A stretch of 64,000 nucleotides of DNA from Bacteroidota bacterium (GTDB lineage: Bacteria > Bacteroidota > Bacteroidia > 2-12-FULL-35-15). The stretch lies in the NCBI GenBank assembly GCA_029237775.1, contig JAQZBR010000007.1, positions 1 through 64,000 on the forward strand, written 5' to 3'. Shown here one piece after another: positions 55,061-63,782 of this stretch. A model generated the notes under the pieces. The model did not search any database. It saw only the letters and a program-made list of their open reading frames with translations, and was not told where the DNA came from. The first letter of the stretch is position 1; the number at the start of each line of letters is the position of its first letter. The translations under genes were made by a program, and so were the position numbers.

Positions 55061-56911
55061 ATGTCAGACATAATACAACTCTTACCAGATTCAGTTGCCA
55101 ATCAGATAGCCGCAGGTGAAGTTGTACAGCGTCCAGCTTCCGCAGTGAAAGAGTTAATGGAAAACTCCCTTGATTCCGGAGCGACCAGGATTCAGCTCAT
55201 TATCAAGGACGCAGGAAAAACACTTATCCAGGTAATTGACAATGGTAAAGGGATGAGTGAGACTGATGCCCGAATGAGCTTTGAACGCCATGCGACTTCA
55301 AAGATCCGCAAAGCAGAAGATCTTTTTTCAATCCGCACTATGGGATTTCGCGGTGAAGCCCTTGCTTCTATTGCCGCTATTGCCCAGGTTGAAATGAAAA
55401 CGAGAAGAAACTCTGATGAAGTTGGCGTGAAGATAGAAATTGAAGGAAGTGAGGTCAAATCACAGGAGGCCTGCAATTGCCCTGAAGGGACTAGCATCTG
55501 CGTAAAGAATCTGTTTTATAACATCCCGGCTAGGCGTAACTTTCTGAAAACGGACTCAGTCGAACTCCGCCATATAATTGATGAATTTCAGCGTGTGGCT
55601 ATTCCAAATCCCGAAGTTTCTTTTAGTTTATACAGCAACACGACTGAAGTATTTAATCTCACTGCAGGTAATTTGAAACAAAGGCTAATGAGCATTTTCG
55701 GAAGCTCGTATAATACAAGACTGGTTCCTGTTGAAGAGAACACTCCGATAGTGAACATTAAAGGTTTTGTGATCAAGCCGGAGTTCTCCAAGAAAACGCG
55801 TGGTGAGCAATTCTTCTTTCTGAATAAACGTTTTATCCGCAACGCATATCTGCATCATGCTGTGCAGTCCGCGTTTGAACAATTAATACCTTCCGATAGC
55901 TTTGCATCTTATTTCCTCTTGCTGGATGTAGATCCGAAGAGCATTGATATTAATATTCATCCTACAAAGACCGAAGTTAAATTTGAAAACGAAAAAGCCG
56001 TGTATGCTTTTTTACGATCAACGGTTAAAAAGTCGCTCGGACAATTCAACATCTCACCAAGCCTCGATTTTGATCAGGAAGCGCATTTGTATAACATGCC
56101 TTTGAAACCTGTTGACGGAATTATAAGGGCTCCGACAATCAAAGTTGATCCGGATTTTAATCCTTTCAAAACCGATACTGCTCCTTCGTATAAAAAAAAT
56201 TACTCGGACAGCGAATTATCAAATCGCGCTAACTGGGACAAGATGTACAGTCGCCATGCAGACAACCAGCTGGAGTTCGAGATCAAAAAAGATGATACCC
56301 AGCAATCTGTGGATCCGCAATGGGATGAGCAACTTCATGAAAGCAATAAAAAAAGCACTTATCAGCTTCACAACAGGTATATTCTTTCGCATATAAAAAC
56401 CGGGTTCATGGTGATCGACCAGCAGGGTGCGCATGAAAGAATTTTGTATGAGCGTATCATTGACAGTCTTGAAAAACATAAGTCAGCAACACAACAGGAA
56501 CTTTTTCCAAAGACGATCGAATTGAGCACTGCAGATTTTGCACTAGTTAAAGAGCTGGAGCCTGAAATAAAAGCGATGGGATTTGATATCAGTGAATTTG
56601 GTAAAAATACTTATGTGATACACGGCATTCCGGCAGACACTGCAGATTATGATTCTGCTGCATTGCTCGAAGGCCTTATTGAAAACTACAAACAAAATTT
56701 ACAGGAGCTTCGTTCTGACAAACGTGAAAACCTTGCCCGTGCAATGGCTTTTAACATGGCCGTTAAATCCGGGAAGGACTTACGCCAGGAGGAGATGAAC
56801 AATATTATTGATGAGCTGTTTGCATGTAAGATGCCATACAGCACTCCTTCAGGGAAACCAACGATCACAACTTTTTCACTGGAAGATCTGGATAAGAGAT
56901 TTAAAAAATAA
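55061..56911 (+). CDS. mutL: DNA mismatch repair protein MutL
   Basis: 616 residues. GHKL ATPase N-terminus: VVQRPASAVKELMENSLDSGA, IDNGKGMSE, RHATSKI, TMGFRGEALASIAAI. Transducer domain to about 330 (INIHPTKTEVKFENE). The C-terminal dimerisation domain (from about 425) has DQQGAHERILYE, a variant of the endonuclease motif DQHA(x)2E(x)4E in which His and Ala are replaced by Gln and Gly, while both Glu remain, and a C-x-P-x6-GKP end (CKMPYSTPSGKP). Nicking activity is therefore uncertain. First of a row with two rhomboids and an EEP-family gene, all on the plus strand. Confidence 0.95.
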   Translation: MSDIIQLLPDSVANQIAAGEVVQRPASAVKELMENSLDSGATRIQLIIKDAGKTLIQVIDNGKGMSETDARMSFERHATSKIRKAEDLFSIRTMGFRGEALASIAAIAQVEMKTRRNSDEVGVKIEIEGSEVKSQEACNCPEGTSICVKNLFYNIPARRNFLKTDSVELRHIIDEFQRVAIPNPEVSFSLYSNTTEVFNLTAGNLKQRLMSIFGSSYNTRLVPVEENTPIVNIKGFVIKPEFSKKTRGEQFFFLNKRFIRNAYLHHAVQSAFEQLIPSDSFASYFLLLDVDPKSIDINIHPTKTEVKFENEKAVYAFLRSTVKKSLGQFNISPSLDFDQEAHLYNMPLKPVDGIIRAPTIKVDPDFNPFKTDTAPSYKKNYSDSELSNRANWDKMYSRHADNQLEFEIKKDDTQQSVDPQWDEQLHESNKKSTYQLHNRYILSHIKTGFMVIDQQGAHERILYERIIDSLEKHKSATQQELFPKTIELSTADFALVKELEPEIKAMGFDISEFGKNTYVIHGIPADTADYDSAALLEGLIENYKQNLQELRSDKRENLARAMAFNMAVKSGKDLRQEEMNNIIDELFACKMPYSTPSGKPTITTFSLEDLDKRFKK

Positions 56912-56918
56912 TTCATAA

Positions 56919-56935
56919 TCCCGATACTATCGGGA
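56919..56935. repeat. Palindrome TCCCGAT-act-ATCGGGA
   Basis: A 7-bp perfect stem with a 3-nt loop, 8 bp after the mutL stop. The same type of word is common between genes in some Bacteroidota, but without a T run it is not a clear terminator. Followed by AT-rich TTCGTAATTCGTAG words. Confidence 0.55.
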
Positions 56936-56962
56936 CGTATTTATTCGTAATTCGTAGATAGA

Positions 56963-57808
56963 ATGTCGCAGCAGCAATATCGTCCAACAAGCTTTCAGGT
57001 TCTGCCCTTGGTGGTTAAGAACTTGCTTATCATCAATGCTCTTCTTTTTCTCGCTACCTGGGTATTTCAAAATCAATTTGGCGTTGACCTCACTGATCAT
57101 TTAGGGCTTCATTATTTCAGCTCTGATCTTTTCCGTCCCTATCAGCTTGTAACCTACATGTTCATGCATGGAGGCATCGATCACGTTTTCTTCAATATGT
57201 TTGCCCTTTGGATGTTCGGAAATGTGCTTGAAAATTTCTGGGGATCAAAACGTTTTCTCGTTTTTTATATGGTGACCGGGATTGGTGCCGCATTGATCTT
57301 CATGGGTTTTCAGGCATTTCAATACCAACAGGTTCACAGTGCTGTTGCTAACCTCATTGCCAATCCGGATCCTGGCGCCTATCTTTCTCTTATGCACGAT
57401 CATTTCCGCGCGTTTATGGAAGTACCTGAAGTGAGCACACAGATCAATGCATTTGCGAATGAATGGTCGTCACATCTGACTGAAGAAAGTTATCTTAATG
57501 TTGCAGTCAAGGATATTAATCAATTGCTCTCTTTACAGATCAACACACCAATGGTTGGTGCTTCAGGTGCGGTTTTCGGGGTGCTGCTGGCTTTCGGAAT
57601 GCTTTTCCCGAATACACTTTTATATGTATATTTTCTTGTTCCCATCAAAGCGAAATATTTTGTGATTCTTTATGGAGCCCTCGAATTATACATGGGAATT
57701 CAGAACAATCCCGGAGACAACGTAGCCCACTTCGCCCACTTGGGTGGCATGTTATTTGGTTTTATTATGATTAAATACTGGCAAAAAAAGAGTAACCGTT
57801 TTTATTAA
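56963..57808 (+). CDS. Rhomboid family intramembrane serine protease with long loop insertion
   Basis: 281 residues, six membrane helices. The rhomboid core is intact: GGIDHVFFNMFALWMFGN, catalytic Ser in GASGAVFG (about 196-203), catalytic His in HFAHLGGMLFG. Between helix three and the Ser helix there is an 80-residue soluble insertion (about 118-193, with SLMHDHFRAFMEVPEVSTQ). Two bases separate it from the second rhomboid. Cleaves substrates inside the membrane; targets unknown. Confidence 0.92.
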   Translation: MSQQQYRPTSFQVLPLVVKNLLIINALLFLATWVFQNQFGVDLTDHLGLHYFSSDLFRPYQLVTYMFMHGGIDHVFFNMFALWMFGNVLENFWGSKRFLVFYMVTGIGAALIFMGFQAFQYQQVHSAVANLIANPDPGAYLSLMHDHFRAFMEVPEVSTQINAFANEWSSHLTEESYLNVAVKDINQLLSLQINTPMVGASGAVFGVLLAFGMLFPNTLLYVYFLVPIKAKYFVILYGALELYMGIQNNPGDNVAHFAHLGGMLFGFIMIKYWQKKSNRFY

Positions 57809-57810
57809 TT

Positions 57811-58719
57811 ATGGGAAATCCGATCGTTAACGACATACAACAAAAGATCAGGAATGGTAATCCTATAACCCGGCTGATCATCATCAATGCTGCAGTATTT
57901 CTTCTTATCAGCATCTTCTTTATTATTTTTTCTGTTACAGGTGGTGAAGCTGCCGGCAGATCAATTCAGCGTTTTTTTCTTGAGGTTTTTGCACTTCCTC
58001 TTAGCTTCGAAGGTTTACTACATCGCCCATGGACACTCATAACGTACATGTTCACGCACCTTGGCGTGATGCATATTTTCTGGAACATGATCACCCTGTT
58101 CTGGTTTGGTGAGATACTTTCGCAGTACACTTCAGAAAGGAAGATCATTCCGCTTTATATTCTTGGAGGAATCGCTGGTGGGATTATAACCATCGCACTC
58201 ATCACATTTATTCCACCGCTTCAGCGGGATCTCGGTGCTCCGCTGATCGGTGCTTCAGCTGGTGTCACCGCTATCATCATCGCGGCAGCCACACTTGTTC
58301 CTGAAGTCCGCATGAATATGATGTTCATTGGGCCGGTAAAATTATTATACGTAGCTCTTTTTGTCATTTTTATTGATATTCTCAATGTTGCGTCTTTCGA
58401 GAACATAGGAGGGAACCTGGCACACTTAGGCGGAGCGCTGATGGGTTATCTTTTTATTGTTCAGTACAAAAAAGGAAATGATATGGCGAAGCCGTTTAAT
58501 CGTTTTTTCGACTGGCTAAAGAGTTTAGGTGGTAAATCGGGGAAAGGAAAAATGAAGGTCGTCTACAAGCGCTCTGTCAGCGATGAAGAGTACAACTATC
58601 AGAAAAACATCAATCAGCGACAGATCGATGCTATCCTCGACAAGATCTCTAAGTCCGGTTACGAAAGCCTGAGCAAAGCTGAAAAAGATATTCTTTTTAA
58701 AGCCAGCAATAAGAAGTAA
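57811..58719 (+). CDS. Second rhomboid family intramembrane serine protease
   Basis: 302 residues. Core motifs: LGVMHIFWNMITLFWFGE, catalytic Ser in LIGASAGVTAII, catalytic His in NLAHLGGALMG. There is no long loop insertion, unlike the first gene. A C-terminal soluble extension of about 80 residues (KMKVVYKRSVSDEEYNY, DAILDKISKSGYESLSKAE) ends in a DUF-like helical motif seen at the end of many Bacteroidota rhomboids. Translationally adjacent to the first rhomboid. Confidence 0.92.
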   Translation: MGNPIVNDIQQKIRNGNPITRLIIINAAVFLLISIFFIIFSVTGGEAAGRSIQRFFLEVFALPLSFEGLLHRPWTLITYMFTHLGVMHIFWNMITLFWFGEILSQYTSERKIIPLYILGGIAGGIITIALITFIPPLQRDLGAPLIGASAGVTAIIIAAATLVPEVRMNMMFIGPVKLLYVALFVIFIDILNVASFENIGGNLAHLGGALMGYLFIVQYKKGNDMAKPFNRFFDWLKSLGGKSGKGKMKVVYKRSVSDEEYNYQKNINQRQIDAILDKISKSGYESLSKAEKDILFKASNKK

Positions 58720-58914
58720 GGGTTTGGTGTTTGTGGTTTCATGTTTTTTTTAAGTTCTGTTTGCTTAAAACATGGTCACTTCCCCAATATCTCCGAGTAG
58801 GAGTCGTAAAGTTCGTACACATTCTAATTAGTATATTACACAGATTCGGAAATTCGAAATTCATTCGTTATCCGTACCAAAGATTTGTATATTCGTACTA
58901 ATTAGTGATTCGTT
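58720..58914. other. Noncoding gap with ATTCG-rich words
   Basis: 195 bp between the second rhomboid and the EEP gene. Contains CTAATTAGTA twice (58826 and near 58898), ATTCGTTATCCGTACC (58863-58878), and TATATTCG (58889-58896), one base off the -7 consensus and 18 nt before the GTG start. CATTCGTTATC also appears at 61945, upstream of mtaB. Confidence 0.5.
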
Positions 58915-60054
58915 GTGACAGATCAAAAAGCAATACAGGCAGAAGAAAAAAAAAGGAAAGGTAAACGGCATTTTGTAAACCGTCTTGCCATGCTCTTCAA
59001 TCATATTGCGGTCATCGCTCTGCTGGTCTCATATCTTGCTCCCAGGGTCAGTCCTGAAAACTTCTGGTTTATCGCCTTTGCCGGCCTTGGTTATCCTATC
59101 CTCGTTTTTATTAATATCCTATTCATCCTTTACTGGACGATACAACTTAAAAAAAGAGGTTTATATTCACTGATCGTGATCCTTTCGGGATGGATGATTC
59201 TGCATCGTTTTGTTCAGGTAAGTAACCGGTCGAAGGATGACGCAAGTAATAAGATGATCAAGGTAATGTCTTACAATGTTAAGCTCTTCGACCTTTATAA
59301 CTGGAGTCATAACAAGGAAACACGCTCAAAGATCTTTGACCTGATAAAAGATGAAGCACCTGAAATTGCTTGTTTTCAGGAGTTCTTTCATCGCGACAGC
59401 AGTGATTTCTGCAACTTTGACTCAATAAAGAAACTGCACAAATTTGAATATGCCCAGGTTGAATATACCGCTCATGGAAAATTTCGACAGCACTTTGGCA
59501 TTGCAACATTCAGCAATTATCCTATCATAAGTCAGGGCAAAGTTGATTTCGGGTATAAAGGAAACAATGTTTGTATTTTCGCTGATATCGCAGCAGGCAA
59601 GGATACTTTCCGGGTCTACAATATGCATCTTCAATCAATCGCATTCAGTAAAGGAGATTATAAATACGCAGAAGACCTGCAGAATGATGTCGAGACAGAT
59701 GACATTGAACATTCGAAAAATATTCTAAGGCGCTTAAAGAAAGCTTTTATAAAACGAGCTCAACAGGCCGATATGATAGCGCTTAGCATCGCCTCTTCTC
59801 CTTACCCGGTAATTGTCTGCGGAGATTTCAACGACACGCCATCCTCATACACTTATACAACCATTAGTAAGGATTTACAGGATAGCTTTATTGAAAGCGG
59901 CAACGGATTAGGAAAAAGTTATGTAGGAGCATTTCCATCGTTCCGCATTGATTATATACTCCATGGTAAACAATTTGTTTCGTATAATTTCAGAACGATA
60001 CGGGAGGAATTATCGGATCACTTTCCAATAGTGACGTATCTTGAAGTACGTTAA
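58915..60054 (+). CDS. Membrane-anchored endonuclease/exonuclease/phosphatase (EEP) family protein
   Basis: 379 residues, GTG start at 58915. Two or three membrane helices in the first 105 residues. The EEP domain (115-379) has VMSYNVKLFD, IACFQEFF with the metal Glu, VCGDFNDTP with the catalytic Asp/Asn, and RIDYILHG plus ELSDHFPIVTYL with the final His. Family members cleave phosphodiester or phosphate ester bonds in DNA, inositol phosphates or lipids. Follows the two rhomboids after 195 bp, in the order mutL-rhomboid-rhomboid-EEP. Confidence 0.9.
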   Translation: MTDQKAIQAEEKKRKGKRHFVNRLAMLFNHIAVIALLVSYLAPRVSPENFWFIAFAGLGYPILVFINILFILYWTIQLKKRGLYSLIVILSGWMILHRFVQVSNRSKDDASNKMIKVMSYNVKLFDLYNWSHNKETRSKIFDLIKDEAPEIACFQEFFHRDSSDFCNFDSIKKLHKFEYAQVEYTAHGKFRQHFGIATFSNYPIISQGKVDFGYKGNNVCIFADIAAGKDTFRVYNMHLQSIAFSKGDYKYAEDLQNDVETDDIEHSKNILRRLKKAFIKRAQQADMIALSIASSPYPVIVCGDFNDTPSSYTYTTISKDLQDSFIESGNGLGKSYVGAFPSFRIDYILHGKQFVSYNFRTIREELSDHFPIVTYLEVR

Positions 60055-60093
60055 CGGTTTAAAGGTTATTTGTTAAACGTAATTTTCCTCAAT

Positions 60094-61731
60094 TTAACTT
60101 TTACTTTTCTTCACTCTTTTCAAAGAGAGCATGTTCATCGGATTCGAAGTAAGTCCTTCAACATCATTTTGCACAAGCCTGACAACCTGCCCATAATACA
60201 AAGGCACCACGGGGGCATTATCGATCAGCAGCTGATCCATCTGACGGTAATATTCATAACGCGTTGAATCGTTTAGCTCACTTTGGGATTTTTCATAAAG
60301 AATATCAAATTGCGGATTTTGATAGTGCGTGTAATTGAATCCTTTCGGACTCCAGTTCTTGCTGTAGAATAAAGAAAGAAAATTTTCCGCATCAGGATAA
60401 TCTGCATTCCAGGACTTACGGAAGAAATTAACTTTTTGATTTGCAATCGCTTCAAACAGCACGGATGCTTTTTGAATATCAATTTTCATTTTTATACCAA
60501 ACTCTGAAAGCTGTGATTGAATATATTCAGCTAACTCCAGATATTGTTCCGTTGTCGAGAGAGTGATTTCAGGTAAGTTCTTTCCGTCAGGGTAACCGGC
60601 AAGAAACAATAGCTCTTTCACTTTATCAGGATTGTAATCATACCCTTTAACTTTTGACTCGTCAAACGAGGGTAATCCCGGTGGAACAAAACCTGATGTA
60701 GCAGCCTGTCCTAAATTTTTCCGCAGATACTTAACCATTTTCTTTCTGTCAAATCCATAATTGATTGCCTGACGAAGAGCCTTGATCTTTAATGGAGAAT
60801 TTTTAACAATTGATTTCTGTTCATCAATAAAAAATCCCAGATAATTTGTTTCAAGGAAGGGCTGAGTAAGCATCTTCATGTTACGGGAATATGAATCTTT
60901 TAATTTTCCATCGGCAGTAAGCACTTCATCCGTATTGATCGCATCAACACCGGATACCATATCAAGATCGCCTTTCAGGAAGTTCAGGAAAGAACTTTCC
61001 CGGTCACGGATAAAAGAAACCGAAACGGCATCAAGAAAAGGCAAACGTTCGCTTCCCAGATATTCAAAATACTCTGGATTTTTCACGAATACCAACTTTG
61101 AACCTTCTTCCCACATTTTAAATTTAAATGGCCCTGTTCCGCAAGGTTTTCTCCTGAACTCCTCTCCTTCTGCTTCAACCACTTCCTTAGGAATAACTGA
61201 AAAATATTTCATAGTGAGAATCCCTAAAAAAGGAGTGAATGCTTGTCGCATGTGGATTACAAAAGTGTTGTCGTCAATAGCTTCAAAAGCTTTCCCGGTT
61301 TCACTGTTAACATAGGTAAGCAATGTTGTAGCATTGGACACTTTCGGATCGAGCAATCGGTTAAAACTGTAAACAAAATCAGAAGCGGTAACTCTTCTGC
61401 CTTTACCTTCTTCCCCGAAATGTTCATTGTCATGAAAGAAAACATTTTCGCGAAGATGAAATTTGTAAGTGAGTCCATCTTCCGAGATATCCCAGGAGCT
61501 GGCAATAGAAGGCTCTACAGACAAAGAATCATTCATTTCAACTAAACCGTTATAGATCTGGTTCACCACCCAGATATTTTCAAAGCTGCTCGCTTTTGCA
61601 GGATCCAATGAGGTCACAGCCCCCATTTCATTGTACTTGAATACAGTGCGCGTATCATTTTTGCCTTCGTCACTTGAAGAGCATGAGGCAGCGAAAAGGG
61701 CTAAAAATATATAGACAAAACAATTCTTCAT
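60094..61731 (-). CDS. Peptide ABC-transporter substrate-binding lipoprotein (SBP_bac_5/DppA-like)
   Basis: 545 residues, lipobox FAASC (Cys 17). Type-2 solute-binding fold of the OppA/DppA family: GAVTSLDPAKASSFENIWVV, YNGLVEMND, WDISEDGLTYKFHLRENVFF, VTASDFVYSFNRLLDP, GTGPFKFKMWEEGSKLVF, and RQAINYGFDRKKMVKYLRKN. Binds oligopeptides or a similar ligand in the periplasm or at a membrane surface. No permease or ATPase gene is next to it, so its transporter is elsewhere or it has another role. Convergent with the EEP gene (39 bp apart). Confidence 0.92.
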   Translation of the reverse strand: MKNCFVYIFLALFAASCSSSDEGKNDTRTVFKYNEMGAVTSLDPAKASSFENIWVVNQIYNGLVEMNDSLSVEPSIASSWDISEDGLTYKFHLRENVFFHDNEHFGEEGKGRRVTASDFVYSFNRLLDPKVSNATTLLTYVNSETGKAFEAIDDNTFVIHMRQAFTPFLGILTMKYFSVIPKEVVEAEGEEFRRKPCGTGPFKFKMWEEGSKLVFVKNPEYFEYLGSERLPFLDAVSVSFIRDRESSFLNFLKGDLDMVSGVDAINTDEVLTADGKLKDSYSRNMKMLTQPFLETNYLGFFIDEQKSIVKNSPLKIKALRQAINYGFDRKKMVKYLRKNLGQAATSGFVPPGLPSFDESKVKGYDYNPDKVKELLFLAGYPDGKNLPEITLSTTEQYLELAEYIQSQLSEFGIKMKIDIQKASVLFEAIANQKVNFFRKSWNADYPDAENFLSLFYSKNWSPKGFNYTHYQNPQFDILYEKSQSELNDSTRYEYYRQMDQLLIDNAPVVPLYYGQVVRLVQNDVEGLTSNPMNMLSLKRVKKSKS

Positions 61732-61988
61732 TGAGGGGATTTTTCTAACATCAAGTTTAAGAAATCCTTCAGCCGGAAATGGTTCGGTGAAAATTCAATT
61801 ATTAACAGTGTTTTTAACAATACAGATAACGAATAAACAATCGAATTTACGAATCGAAGCGTGCAACAAATTTTCGTTAAAATGTTGTGAAAAGGCCTCT
61901 CAGAACTCCATATTTCATGGAATACACATTCGTAAATTCGTAAACATTCGTTATCTGTACCCTGATTTTTCGTAAATTCGCGTTCCCA
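61732..61988. other. Noncoding divergent gap with TTCGTAAATTCG words before mtaB
   Basis: 257 bp between the substrate-binding protein and mtaB starts. TTCGTAAATTCGTAAACATT (61929-61948) is echoed by TTTTCGTAAATTCG at 61967-61980, which supplies TAAATTCG, one base off the -7 consensus, 8 nt before the mtaB ATG. No ORF. Confidence 0.5.
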
Positions 61989-63317
61989 ATGAAAAAAGTA
62001 GCATTCCATACCCTCGGCTGTAAGCTGAATTTTTCTGAAACGAGCACTATCGCGCGCCTGTTTCAGGATAACGGTTATGAAAAGGTTGATTTTACACAGC
62101 CTTCGGATGTCTATGTCATAAACACATGCTCTGTCACGGCAAATGCAGATAAAGAATGTAAGCAGATCGTAAAATCAGCGTTAAATGTCTCTCCGGATGC
62201 ATATGTTGTGGTGGTTGGATGTTATGCGCAGTTAAAGCCGGAGGAGATCGCAAACATTGAGGGTGTTGATCTTGTTCTCGGTGCTTCTGAAAAGTTTAAG
62301 CTTCTCAACTACCTGAATGATCTTAGTAAAAAGTCAAAAGCAGAGATTTACAGCTGCGAGATCGAAGAAGCAAACTTCTTTGTGGATTCTTATTCGTTTG
62401 GCGACCGCACACGCGTTTTTCTTAAGGTTCAGGATGGTTGCGACTATAATTGTTCTTTCTGTACTATCCCTCTCGCGAGAGGAAGCAGTCGCAGCGACAG
62501 CATCACCAATGCTGTTAAGAATGCGTATGACATTTCAAAACAGGATGTAAAAGAGATAGTACTGACGGGAGTTAACCTTGGCGATTTCGGTAATAATGCT
62601 TCAAAAAAAGGCAATCGCAAACAGGAAACATTTTTAGATCTTGTTAAAGAGTTGGACAAAGTTGAATCTATAGAAAGATTCCGCATTTCATCGATTGAGC
62701 CCAATTTACTTAAGAACGAAACAATTGAATTTGTTTCCAAATCCAGAAGCTTCGTTCCGCATTTTCATATTCCGCTTCAATCAGGAAGCAACAAGACCCT
62801 AAAAGCAATGCGCAGGCGTTATATGCGTGAGCTCTACACAGATCGCGTTGCGACTATAAAATCACTAATGCCTCATTGCTGCATTGGTGTCGATGTTATA
62901 GTTGGCTTTCCGGGAGAAACTGATGAAGATTTTCTCGAGACATATAATTTCCTCAACGAGCTTGACATTTCATACCTGCACGTATTCACCTATTCAGAGC
63001 GCGATAATACCGATGCTATAAGTCTTCCAAACGCTGTTCCTGTCGCGACAAGAAAGAAGAGAAACAAAATGCTTCGTATTCTTTCTGCAAAAAAGCTTCG
63101 GAGCTTTTATGAAAAGCATTTAGGTGAAACACGTACCGTTCTTTTCGAAGGCGACAACAAAGAAGGCTTTATGCATGGGTTTACAGACAATTACATTAAG
63201 GTAAAAACTCCATTCGATGCTTCACTGGTGAATCAGCTAAGAGATGTTAACCTTTTGTCGCTGGATGCTGATGGGTCAGTGCTTGTTGACGTTCTCACTG
63301 AAGTATTTGCCGGCTAA
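61989..63317 (+). CDS. mtaB: tRNA (t6A37) methylthiotransferase MtaB
   Basis: 442 residues. Adds a methylthio group to t6A37 of tRNA, making ms2t6A. MTTase N-domain cysteines: HTLGCKLNFSE, VINTCSVTANADKE, VVGCYAQLKPEEI. Radical-SAM cluster CDYNCSFC in VQDGCDYNCSFCTIPLARG. Also IPLQSGSNKTLKAMRR and GVDVIVGFPGETDEDF, with a TRAM-like end. Iron-sulfur enzyme with two clusters. Confidence 0.95.
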   Translation: MKKVAFHTLGCKLNFSETSTIARLFQDNGYEKVDFTQPSDVYVINTCSVTANADKECKQIVKSALNVSPDAYVVVVGCYAQLKPEEIANIEGVDLVLGASEKFKLLNYLNDLSKKSKAEIYSCEIEEANFFVDSYSFGDRTRVFLKVQDGCDYNCSFCTIPLARGSSRSDSITNAVKNAYDISKQDVKEIVLTGVNLGDFGNNASKKGNRKQETFLDLVKELDKVESIERFRISSIEPNLLKNETIEFVSKSRSFVPHFHIPLQSGSNKTLKAMRRRYMRELYTDRVATIKSLMPHCCIGVDVIVGFPGETDEDFLETYNFLNELDISYLHVFTYSERDNTDAISLPNAVPVATRKKRNKMLRILSAKKLRSFYEKHLGETRTVLFEGDNKEGFMHGFTDNYIKVKTPFDASLVNQLRDVNLLSLDADGSVLVDVLTEVFAG

Positions 63318-63383
63318 TTTCTACCATCTCAATTATTTCTTATAAATTCTTTTTGTACATTTACTGTGCAAAACATCCCATTT

Positions 63384-63782
63384 ATGTCCGATTTAAAAGA
63401 AAACAAACAGGAATTTGACGGTTCCGTGTTGACGCTACGCCCTGATGGCGTGCTTAATATTTATTTAAAGCCAAATAAGATCATTAAACAATCGGATGGA
63501 GAAGATATTGTGAAAGGCCTTGCATCAATGGGTAATGGCAAAAAATTCCTTCTTTTATTTACTGCCGGTGAAGACACATCGGTGTCAACCGAAGCCCGCT
63601 ATTACGCTTCCACTCCGGAAGCTAACAAATACACCATTGCAAGCGCATTTGTTGTTAAAAGCATTGCTCAAAAACTTTTAGGGAATGCTTATGTCACTTT
63701 CAACAAGCCTGTTACTCCAACAAGGATTTTCACCGATGAGCAGGATGCTTTGAGATGGCTGGAAATTTACAGGAACAAGTGA
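63384..63782 (+). CDS. Small STAS/SpoIIAA-like protein of unknown function
   Basis: 132 residues from ATG 63384 (a GTG at 63366 is possible). The pattern GVLNIYLKPNKI, DIVKGLASMGNGKKFLLLF, VSTEARYYASTPEANKY, FNKPVTPTRIFTDEQDALRW resembles small STAS/SEC14-like proteins (DUF7793-type), which adopt a SpoIIAA-like fold. STAS proteins are typical substrates of SpoIIE phosphatases, of which this window has two, but no link is shown. Lies 48 bp after mtaB. Confidence 0.7.
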   Translation: MSDLKENKQEFDGSVLTLRPDGVLNIYLKPNKIIKQSDGEDIVKGLASMGNGKKFLLLFTAGEDTSVSTEARYYASTPEANKYTIASAFVVKSIAQKLLGNAYVTFNKPVTPTRIFTDEQDALRWLEIYRNK

